DNA of 6,282 nt from an uncultured Coriobacteriaceae bacterium (GTDB lineage Bacteria > Actinomycetota > Coriobacteriia > Coriobacteriales > QAMH01): the NCBI GenBank assembly GCA_902796975.1, contig CADBRF010000260.1:1-6282 (forward strand). The letters run 5' to 3'. This document shows, in pieces, positions 1-5,220 of this stretch. A program made the translations under genes and the position numbers. The notes beneath the pieces were generated by a model, which made no database searches, was not told the DNA's origin, and saw nothing but the letters and a program-made list of their open reading frames with translations. Numbering within the stretch: position 1 is the stretch's first letter; every line of letters begins with the position of its first letter.

Positions 1-3000
1 AAGCCCGAATTTTTCTCGCCCGTGTTGTTGAAAGCGAGCGAAATGACCGGCACCTGGTCAAGGCCGGCATCATGCAGGCCCTTGCGGATAAGCGAGATGT
101 AGTTGGTTGCACGGCAGCCGCCGCCAGTCTGGGTGATGATGAAGGCGGTCTTGTCCATGTCGTAGCGGCCAGAGGTGGCGGCTTCCATAATCTGGCCCGT
201 GACCAGAATGGACGGGTAGCAGATATCGTTGTTCACGTATTTGAGACCAGCGCTGATAGCCGAAGGATCGACGCTCGGGAGCAGTTCCAAGTTGTAGCCG
301 TGCGCTTGGAAGATGGGCACAAGCAGCTCGAAGTGGATGGGGCTCATCTGTGGGGCGAGGATGGTATAGCCTGCCTCGCGCATTTCCTCGGTGAACTCAG
401 CGCGCGGGAACTCAGTAGAGTTCGCCTTGCGGTTGGGAACGTACTCGAAGTCAGCGCTGACGCACGCCTTTCGGCTCGTCATGTACTCGCGGTGATCGGC
501 AGCTGCGTTCTCATCCGCCTCGTTGATGATGCGGGTGGCCTCTTCGACCGTCTCACGTTCGTCACGGCGCTGGCGCAGAGCGGCAATGAGCGAGCGGATA
601 CGGATGCGAGCAGCGCCCAGGTTGCTGACTTCATCAATTTTAAGCACGGTATAGACCTTGCCGCTGCCCTCGATAATCTCCTGCACCTCGTCGGTGGTGA
701 GGGCATCGAGGCCGCAGCCGAAGGAGTTGAGCTGCACGAGGTCGAGGTCCTCGCGCTCGGTCACGACCTTGGCGGCGTTGTAGAGACGGGTGTGGAACAT
801 CCACTGGTCGTACACACGGAGGTTGCGCTGGAGATCGCCTAGGTGGGCGACAGAATCTTCGGTGAGAACAGCCATGCCATAGCTCGTGATGAGTTCCGGC
901 AGGGCGTGGTTGATTTCGGGATCGATGTGGTAGGGGCGGCCGGCAAGCACGATGCCATGGCCGTTGTGCTCTTCAATCCAGCGGATGGTCTCCTCGCCCT
1001 TCGCGCGCATGGTGCTCTTGAAATCGAGGTCAACCTGCCAGGCGCGGTCAACCGCCTCGTTAATCTCGCGCTGGCTCGGCAACACGATCTGGTCTTTTGG
1101 CACGCCCTCGGCAATCATCTTGCGGCGGCGGTCGCGGGAGAGATGCTCCCACAGACGTTTCTTCAGAGCCTCTTTATCATCGTAAGGGATAAATGGGTTG
1201 AGGAAGTCGGTCCTGCTCGTACGCAGCTCGTCAATGTTGAGCTTGAGCGCTTCGGAATAGCTCATGACAATCGGGCAGTTGAAGTGATTGTTCGCGCCCT
1301 TGTCCTCTTGTCGCTCCCAGCGGATGCAGGGCATCCAGATGAAGTCAACGTCGCGTTTGAGCAGGTCCATGATGTGGCCATGCGAGAGTTTGGCAGGATA
1401 GCAGGCGTTCTCAGACGGCATGGATTCGATGCCCGCTTCGAAGGTCTTCTTGGTGGACGCCGCCGAGAGCTCCACCCGGTAGCCCAGCGTGGTGAAAAAG
1501 GTATGCCAGAAGGGGTAGTTCTCGTACATGTTGAGGGCGCGGGGGATGCCCACCGTGCCGTATTTGGCTTTCTCCGCAGGCAGAACATCGCGGTCAAAGA
1601 GCAGATGGTTCTTGAACTCGAAGAGGTTGGGAGCCTTGTTCGCCGCCTTCTTGGCGCCAGCGCCCTTTTCGCATCGGTTGCCCGTGATGAAGCGGCGATG
1701 GCGTCCCGTCTTCTCGTCCTTGCCGAAATCGTTGATGGTCAGCAGGCAGTTGTTCTCGCAACGCCCACAACGCACGGCGGTGTGCTTGATCTGCAGCTGG
1801 TCGATCTCCAGCGGAGTGAGCAGGGTGGAACCCATCGCGGTCGCACGGTCACGCGCGAGAAGTGCAGCGCCCCATGCTCCCATAAGACCGGCGATATTGG
1901 GGCGAATCGCATCGTGACCCGCGAGATTCTCGAAAGCGCGAAGCACCGCGTTGTTCATGAAGGTGCCGCCCTGAACTATGGCATGCTCGCCCAGCTCGCT
2001 TGCATCGCGAAGCTTGATAACCTTGAAGAGGGCGTTCTTGATAACGGAATAGGAGAGGCCGGCGCTGATATCCGCAACCGTGGCGCCTTCCTTCTGCGCC
2101 TGCTTGACGCGGGAGTTCATGAAGACGGTACAGCGGCTGCCCAAGTCAACGGGCGCCTTGGATGTGCATGCCTCGGAAGCGAATTCCTGCACTGAAAGCC
2201 CGAGAGACGTGGCGAAAGCCTCGATGAACGAGCCGCAGCCTGCAGAACAGGCCTCGTTCAGCATGATGTGCTCGATGACGCCGTCGCGCACGCGCATGCA
2301 CTTCATATCCTGACCGCCGATGTCGAGAATGAAGTCGACTTCAGGGTCCAGCTCACGGGCACCACGGAGATGGGCCACGGTCTCGATTTCGCCGCTATCC
2401 GCCTGAATGGCCTCGAGGAGGAGCGCCTCGCCGTATCCCGTTGTCGTGGTGTGGCCGATGGTGATGAGCGGGGTTCCGTCCTCGTCCTTGGGCAAGGCTT
2501 CTTCCAGCTCGCCAAGCATACGGCGAGCGGTGCCGAGAACGTCGCCCTTGTTGTTGGCATAGAAGTCGTAGAGGATTTCGCCATCCTTGCCGATAAGCAC
2601 GGATTTGAGCGTGGTAGATCCCGCGTCGATGCCCAGATAGGCTGTGCCTCGATACTCTGCCAGATCCCCGCACGGAACCGTAGCCTTGGCATGGCGGTCA
2701 CAGAAGGCTTGGTACTCCTCTTCGTCCTTGAAAAGCGGGTCAAGGCGTTCGACCTCACTGCCCTGGATGCTCCCCAGATGCTGCATGCGGTCCTTGAGCT
2801 CGCCAAGCGAAACGGTCTCCGCATTTTCCTTGGAGGCGAGTGCGGCGCCCTGGGCGACAAAGAGATGCGATTCCTCGGGAATGATGGTAGTCTCATCGGT
2901 CAGTTCGAGTGTCTCGATAAAACGCTGACGCAGCTCGGAGAGGTAGTGAAGCGGGCCGCCGAGGAAAGCGACGTTGCCACGAATGGGACGGCCGCACGCG

Positions 3001-3641
3001 AGGCCGGAGATGGTCTGCATGACCACGGCCTGCAACACCGATGCCGCGACGTCTTCGCGCTTGGCTCCCTCGTTGAGCAGGGGCTGAACATCGCTCTTGG
3101 CAAACACGCCGCAGCGCGAAGCGATGGGGTAGATGATGGTGTGACGGCTTGCCATTTCGTTCAGGCCGGACGCATCGGTATCGAGCAGGGTCGCCATTTG
3201 GTCGATGAAGGCGCCCGTACCACCCGCGCACGTGCCATTCATGCGCTGCTCTATGCCACCGTCAAAATAGATGATCTTGGCGTCCTCGCCGCCCAGCTCA
3301 ATTGCCACGTCAGTCTGGGGAATAAGCTGCTCGATAGCCGTCTTGTTGGCGATGACCTCCTGGACGAAGGGCACACCCAGCCAATTTGCAAGCAGCAGTC
3401 CACCGGAGCCAGTGATGGTGATAGTTGCCTGCCCGTCACCCACCGCCTCAAGCGCCTCGTCCACGATGCCGATAATCGTAGCGCGGATATCGGAGTGGTG
3501 ACGACGGTATACGGAGAAGATAACTTTCCCCGCCTCGTCGAGCACAAGCAGCTTGACCGTGGTGGAGCCCACATCGACACCTATGCGCAGAAGCTTCGAG
3601 CCTTCGCCCGCTTGCATCGCCTTGTTCTCGGTCGTTGTCAT
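1..3641 (-). CDS. Giant acyl-CoA dehydratase activase fusion: two BadF/BcrA ATPase domains plus DUF2229/HgdB-like region (3' end outside window)
   Basis: This is an open frame of 1213 codons with no stop, so the C-terminus lies beyond the left edge. ATG at 3641 follows an AGGAAAGGA Shine-Dalgarno. ATPase domain 1 covers about residues 18-270: GVDVGSTTVK phosphate loop at 21-30, ELGGEDAK at 115-122, Cys138 in NGTCAGGTGAF and Cys177 in SRCGVF. Domain 2 covers about 335-597: GIDAGSTTLK from 337, TTTGYGE near 400, DIGGQDMK at 440-447, Cys465 in NEACSAGCGSF and Cys504 in SRCTVF. A linker holds Cys625, 628, 632 and 657. A DUF2229/dehydratase-like part starts near 694 (VGIPRALNMYENYPFW), with ENACYPAKLSHGH (Cys747), MPCIR (Cys772), GRPYHIDPEINH (901-912), SFGCGLDA (Cys976), NNDICYPS (Cys1141) and QTGGGCRATNY (Cys1176). 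In this family, ATP hydrolysis drives electron transfer from an activator [4Fe-4S] cluster to a dehydratase or reductase partner. Known fused homologues are about 1400-1500 residues long, so roughly 200-300 residues are missing here. The substrate cannot be told from sequence. The family call is firm; the biochemical role is inferred. Confidence 0.93.
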   Translation of the reverse strand, partial: MTTTENKAMQAGEGSKLLRIGVDVGSTTVKLLVLDEAGKVIFSVYRRHHSDIRATIIGIVDEALEAVGDGQATITITGSGGLLLANWLGVPFVQEVIANKTAIEQLIPQTDVAIELGGEDAKIIYFDGGIEQRMNGTCAGGTGAFIDQMATLLDTDASGLNEMASRHTIIYPIASRCGVFAKSDVQPLLNEGAKREDVAASVLQAVVMQTISGLACGRPIRGNVAFLGGPLHYLSELRQRFIETLELTDETTIIPEESHLFVAQGAALASKENAETVSLGELKDRMQHLGSIQGSEVERLDPLFKDEEEYQAFCDRHAKATVPCGDLAEYRGTAYLGIDAGSTTLKSVLIGKDGEILYDFYANNKGDVLGTARRMLGELEEALPKDEDGTPLITIGHTTTTGYGEALLLEAIQADSGEIETVAHLRGARELDPEVDFILDIGGQDMKCMRVRDGVIEHIMLNEACSAGCGSFIEAFATSLGLSVQEFASEACTSKAPVDLGSRCTVFMNSRVKQAQKEGATVADISAGLSYSVIKNALFKVIKLRDASELGEHAIVQGGTFMNNAVLRAFENLAGHDAIRPNIAGLMGAWGAALLARDRATAMGSTLLTPLEIDQLQIKHTAVRCGRCENNCLLTINDFGKDEKTGRHRRFITGNRCEKGAGAKKAANKAPNLFEFKNHLLFDRDVLPAEKAKYGTVGIPRALNMYENYPFWHTFFTTLGYRVELSAASTKKTFEAGIESMPSENACYPAKLSHGHIMDLLKRDVDFIWMPCIRWERQEDKGANNHFNCPIVMSYSEALKLNIDELRTSRTDFLNPFIPYDDKEALKKRLWEHLSRDRRRKMIAEGVPKDQIVLPSQREINEAVDRAWQVDLDFKSTMRAKGEETIRWIEEHNGHGIVLAGRPYHIDPEINHALPELITSYGMAVLTEDSVAHLGDLQRNLRVYDQWMFHTRLYNAAKVVTEREDLDLVQLNSFGCGLDALTTDEVQEIIEGSGKVYTVLKIDEVSNLGAARIRIRSLIAALRQRRDERETVEEATRIINEADENAAADHREYMTSRKACVSADFEYVPNRKANSTEFPRAEFTEEMREAGYTILAPQMSPIHFELLVPIFQAHGYNLELLPSVDPSAISAGLKYVNNDICYPSILVTGQIMEAATSGRYDMDKTAFIITQTGGGCRATNYISLIRKGLHDAGLDQVPVISLAFNNTGEKNSG

Positions 3642-3660
3642 CTTTGTTCGTTCCTTTCCT
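3642..3660 (-). promoter_or_regulatory. Ribosome binding site of the activase fusion gene
   Basis: On the minus strand AGGAAAGGA at 3660-3652 precedes the ATG at 3641, with 10 nt between the last SD base and the start. This purine-rich site fixes the ATG at 3641 as the start. The next in-frame ATG, codon 9, has no comparable site. Confidence 0.7.
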
Positions 3661-3671
3661 CGCGCGGCGCA

Positions 3672-3701
3672 TTTGTGCTGTTAACAATGGCAACGCGTCA
3701 A
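3672..3701 (-). promoter_or_regulatory. Weak candidate promoter for the activase gene
   Basis: In the 133-bp gap between the TetR gene and the activase, the minus strand carries TTGACG at 3701-3696, a good match to a -35 box. The best hexamer at 18-bp spacing is CACAAA (3677-3672), a poor -10 box. An 8-bp palindrome TGTTAACA (3679-3686) sits between them. The gap is AT-richer than the genes, which suits a promoter, but the assignment is weak. Read-through from the TetR gene is equally possible. Confidence 0.2.
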
Positions 3702-3747
3702 TTTAAAAGCATAAACTCGTAATGCACTGGCGAATACCAGCAATCCG

Positions 3748-3781
3748 GCTGTAGATATCCGCCTCGCCAGATATCTACAGC
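3748..3781 (-). terminator. Perfect 12-bp inverted repeat overlapping the tetR stop codon (possible terminator, attenuator or operator)
   Basis: GCTGTAGATATC (3748-3759 on the plus strand) is an exact reverse complement of GATATCTACAGC (3770-3781), around a 10-nt loop. The TAG stop of the TetR gene (3777-3775) lies inside one arm. As RNA it would form a stable hairpin just at the end of the reading frame, so it could terminate or attenuate transcription into the activase gene, or protect the mRNA 3' end. No T-run follows on the minus strand, so a classical intrinsic terminator is not proven. The perfect dyad would also suit a protein operator. Confidence 0.5.
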
Positions 3782-4473
3782 TTAATCGGATCCCCCACCT
3801 TGTTAAGAAGCAGCCGTGCCGTGATAACCGCCATCTCCTCAGGGGATTCTTGCATGTCCCTTGAATACCACTCATTGATAATTCCAAGCAGAGCAGAGGA
3901 GTAGAAGGAGACGTAGTAGTCCACGAATGTGGTGGGATTCTTGCGGTACTTCTCATGCAACACCGACCGCATCATTCTGTTGCAGAAGGTGTCCACAATA
4001 CGGGTGGAAAAGCTGCTGTCGCCTCGTGTGCCAAGCATGGCCTGGACGAAGGCGCACTGCTCTTGGAGATACTCGAAGACCTCCACGAGCAACGGCATGG
4101 GCTTGCGAATTTTGTCGTAGCTCACAATCATCAGCATGCTCATATCGTTGATACGAGGCTGAAAGCGCTCGAACCCCTCAAGCACCTCGTCTTCGCAGCT
4201 TCGGATGAATTCTTCTTTGTCATGGTAGTGATTATAGAAAGTTCCGCGGTTAATATCTGCGCGTTTACACAGGTCATTGACCGTGAACCCGTCATATCCG
4301 CACTCATTCACCAGTTCGATGAGCGCCGAGCGAAGTGCTCGTTGCGTGCGCAATATGCGCTTGTCTGGAGTAGGCCTCGGCGAACAAGCCGTCTGGTTGC
4401 TGCGAGAACCGGGGTCGACCGCCATCTGATTAGCCGAAGAATCATCGTGATTCTTGATCTGTGCCTCTTCCAT
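3775..4473 (-). CDS. TetR/AcrR-family transcriptional regulator (DhaS-like C-terminal domain)
   Basis: The product is 232 residues from the ATG at 4473. A GTG three codons upstream (4482) is in frame, but the AGGAAG Shine-Dalgarno abuts it directly, while it lies 8 nt from the ATG; the ATG is therefore preferred. The N-terminal ~35 residues are polar and look disordered. The TetR DNA-binding domain follows: RTQRALRSALIELV at about 42-55, then the helix-turn-helix FTVNDLCKRADINRGTFYNHY at about 63-83, where RGTFYNHY is the typical recognition helix. The C-terminal half, ending with YYVSFYSSALLGIINEWYSRD at about 186-206 and ESPEEMA, resembles the TetR_C_8 type found in DhaS-like regulators, a ligand-binding and dimerisation region. 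It lies 133 bp upstream of the activase gene on the same strand. TTGYACA repeats lie next to its own start. Autoregulation and control of the activase are inferences; the ligand is unknown. Confidence 0.9.
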   Translation of the reverse strand: MEEAQIKNHDDSSANQMAVDPGSRSNQTACSPRPTPDKRILRTQRALRSALIELVNECGYDGFTVNDLCKRADINRGTFYNHYHDKEEFIRSCEDEVLEGFERFQPRINDMSMLMIVSYDKIRKPMPLLVEVFEYLQEQCAFVQAMLGTRGDSSFSTRIVDTFCNRMMRSVLHEKYRKNPTTFVDYYVSFYSSALLGIINEWYSRDMQESPEEMAVITARLLLNKVGDPIKL

Positions 4474-4481
4474 CTCGGTCA

Positions 4482-4487
4482 CTTCCT
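4482..4487 (-). promoter_or_regulatory. Ribosome binding site deciding the tetR start
   Basis: AGGAAG on the minus strand at 4487-4482 is 8 nt from the ATG at 4473. Its last base coincides with the first base of the alternative GTG start, which it therefore cannot serve. This favours the ATG. A candidate operator (4488-4501) lies immediately upstream of it. Confidence 0.65.
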
Positions 4488-4501
4488 AGCAATTGCACAA
4501 T
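4488..4501. promoter_or_regulatory. Candidate operator site 1 (AGCAATTGCACAAT)
   Basis: AGCAATTGCACA (4488-4499) repeats AGCAATTGTACA (4533-4544) with one change, 45 bp apart. It contains the 8-bp palindrome GCAATTGC (4489-4496). TTGCACAAT (4493-4501) also recurs in inverted orientation at 4554-4546. It sits in the leader of the TetR gene just upstream of its Shine-Dalgarno, where a bound repressor could block elongation. Assignment to the adjacent TetR protein is an inference. Confidence 0.4.
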
Positions 4502-4525
4502 CCGCACGTTTTTGGACGCATAGTT

Positions 4526-4554
4526 CATTTACAGCAATTGTACATATTGTGCAA
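4526..4554 (-). promoter_or_regulatory. Candidate tetR promoter
   Basis: On the minus strand TTGCAC (4554-4549) and TAAATG (4531-4526) are separated by 17 bp. Both are imperfect matches to -35 and -10 boxes. The start of transcription would fall about 45 nt upstream of the ATG at 4473. The -35 box lies within the palindrome at 4538-4554, an arrangement typical of an autoregulated repressor. Confidence 0.3.
4533..4554. promoter_or_regulatory. Candidate operator site 2 (TTGTACA-TAT-TGTGCAA palindrome)
   Basis: Positions 4538-4554 read TTGTACATATTGTGCAA, an inverted repeat with 7-bp arms (6 of 7 positions pair) around a 3-bp centre. This is a size and symmetry usual for TetR-family operators. 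The left side is preceded by AGC AAT, which extends the 12-bp match to site 1. It overlaps the candidate -35 box of the TetR gene. Confidence 0.45.
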
Positions 4555-4612
4555 GAACTGGCAAGGCAAGCGACACTTCTCCGTAATCTCTTCGCATTCG
4601 GCCCGCCCAGTC

Positions 4613-4710
4613 ACTTTCCCCAGCGGTTTTTACTGGTACCGCTTCTTTGACCAGCCACTCTCCCCTGCGACTTTTGGCAAGTGAAACCCCTACCGTCAGA
4701 CTTTCCCCAG
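4613..4710. repeat. 11-bp direct repeat ACTTTCCCCAG, two copies
   Basis: Exact copies lie at 4613-4623 and 4700-4710, 87 bp apart. TTGGCAAG also occurs twice nearby (4675-4682 and 4733-4740). The meaning is unknown; they could be protein-binding sites or remnants of a local duplication. Confidence 0.4.
4622..4643. other. Small hairpin AGCGGT-N10-ACCGCT
   Basis: AGCGGT (4622-4627) pairs with ACCGCT (4638-4643) around a 10-nt loop that carries a short T-run. On the plus strand it is followed by TCTTTG, a weak T-rich tail. It could be a minor terminator of an unrecognised plus-strand transcript, or chance. It overlaps the first ACTTTCCCCAG repeat by two bases. Confidence 0.25.
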
Positions 4711-4770
4711 AGACTATTGCCCGTCGTGCCCCTTGGCAAGCTCTCATACACGGGCGCAGGCTATAAAAGC

Positions 4771-4834
4771 TGTACATTAAAGCCGTTTTTTGCCGCAAAT
4801 CTAATCGGGGGACATAATTTGGCTTAAATGCACG
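4771..4834. repeat. Element A: long inverted repeat, paired with element B
   Basis: The arms CATTAAAGCC (4775-4784) and GGCTTAAATG (4821-4830) are inverted with 9 of 10 positions pairing. The outer flanks TGTA and CACG extend the symmetry partly. The arms enclose about 36 bp that starts with a T-run. Element B, 165 bp to the right, has the same 9-bp half-sites and the same 56-bp span. Within A, the plus strand also contains TTGCCG (4790-4795), 17 bp, CATAAT (4813-4818), a passable promoter lying between the two arms. The element could be an operator pair, a structured RNA, or a small repeated element of this genome. Confidence 0.6.
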
Positions 4835-4936
4835 CCTCTTCCGAAATCTCCTTGTACCAACTGGTGTTTTCTCATGCAAAAGCCCTGTTCAGAGAAGGTC
4901 AAAACAGGATATCTACCAATGCCAAACGAAAAACTT

Positions 4937-4996
4937 GTACATTTAAGCGCTTTTTCGTCGGCAGCAAAATTAAAGGGCAAATTTTCGCTTTAATGT
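4937..4996. repeat. Element B: long inverted repeat, paired with element A
   Basis: ACATTTAAGCG (4939-4949) and CGCTTTAATGT (4986-4996) are inverted with 10 of 11 positions pairing. The span from CATT to AATG is 56 bp, as in element A. The interior shares a TTTTT run near its start and a GG-CA-A-TTT pattern near its end with A. At the tenth arm position A has a C-G pair and B has G-C, a compensated change. The promoter-like boxes of A are not kept in B. TTGTACAT at its left edge (4936-4943) also occurs in operator site 2. Confidence 0.6.
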
Positions 4997-5000
4997 GAGT

Positions 5001-5070
5001 TTCCAGCGAGATGTGGAATCAAAGAAGGGATATTTGGCCCCAGGGCAGCTTCCAGCGAAGAATGGAATCA
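5001..5070. repeat. Direct repeats TTCCAGCGA-N4-TGGAATCA, two copies 49 bp apart
   Basis: Copies lie at 5001-5021 and 5050-5070. They agree at 17 of 21 positions, and all differences fall in the 4-bp centre. Each copy is itself a dyad, TTCCA-N8-TGGAA. This pattern, with conserved symmetric ends and a variable centre, looks like a pair of protein-binding sites. They lie between element B and the RicT terminator region. With two copies only and a variable interior this is not a CRISPR array. Confidence 0.5.
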
Positions 5071-5114
5071 GGGAGAGAGTATCGGATTCCGAGAGCAAGC
5101 AGCTGCCCGGGCAC

Positions 5115-5153
5115 CACAGACCAGCGCCTCGGCAATAAGGCAACTGGTCTGTG
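5115..5153 (-). terminator. Hairpin downstream of the RicT-like gene (candidate terminator)
   Basis: CACAGACCAG (5115-5124) and CTGGTCTGTG (5144-5153) form a perfect 10-bp stem. A smaller inner stem, GCCT (5126-5129) with AGGC (5138-5141), continues it. It begins 67 nt after the RicT stop. No T-run follows on the minus strand; TTAACAGGTTTT follows on the plus strand. Termination of the RicT transcript is the likeliest role, by position. Confidence 0.5.
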
Positions 5154-5220
5154 TTAACAGGTTTTGCGTAGTTTGCGCGAGTGGCGCATCCTGACAGCGG
5201 TTGAATAGCAGGCGAGCCAG

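Larger units (their letters stand above)
4474..5220. other. Repeat-rich intergenic region without a credible gene
   Basis: This stretch of about 750 bp separates the RicT-like gene from the TetR gene; both point left. I find no reading frame in it with a good start, a ribosome site and a protein-like composition. It is AT-richer than the flanking genes in its middle part (about 4760-5000). It contains the operator-like sites near 4488-4554, an 11-bp direct repeat ACTTTCCCCAG, a small hairpin, the two A/B elements, the TTCCAGCGA direct repeats, an 11-bp palindrome TCGGATTCCGA (5082-5092), and the hairpin at 5115-5153. A short GC-rich dyad, TGCGC-GAGTG-GCGCA (5174-5188), lies close to the RicT stop. 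Small non-coding transcripts are possible but not demonstrated. Confidence 0.7.

Noticed and set aside
72..3722. Three long open frames on the plus strand (72-842, 843-2195, 2268-3722)
   Set aside because: They lie antisense to the activase gene, whose minus-strand frame is open throughout and shows family motifs from end to end. The plus-strand frames have no recognisable domains and arise from the GC-rich codon use of the true gene.
4480..4482. GTG at 4482 as the tetR start
   Set aside because: The Shine-Dalgarno AGGAAG abuts and overlaps it by one base; the ATG at 4473 has proper 8-nt spacing.
3955..4650. Plus-strand open frame opposite the TetR gene
   Set aside because: It is antisense to a clear TetR protein and resembles no protein family; it is a shadow frame.
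4529..4879. Minus-strand open frame of 116 codons in the intergenic region
   Set aside because: It would start with TTG without a Shine-Dalgarno, crosses element A and the operator-like sites, and its product has no recognisable family or membrane or signal pattern.
4771..5070. CRISPR array or transposon ends
   Set aside because: Repeats occur only in pairs with unequal types and spacings, interiors differ, and no cas gene, transposase or target-site duplication is visible.
4474..5220. Known riboswitch, T-box or tRNA
   Set aside because: I saw no cloverleaf, no T-box core and no conserved riboswitch core that I can recognise on either strand.
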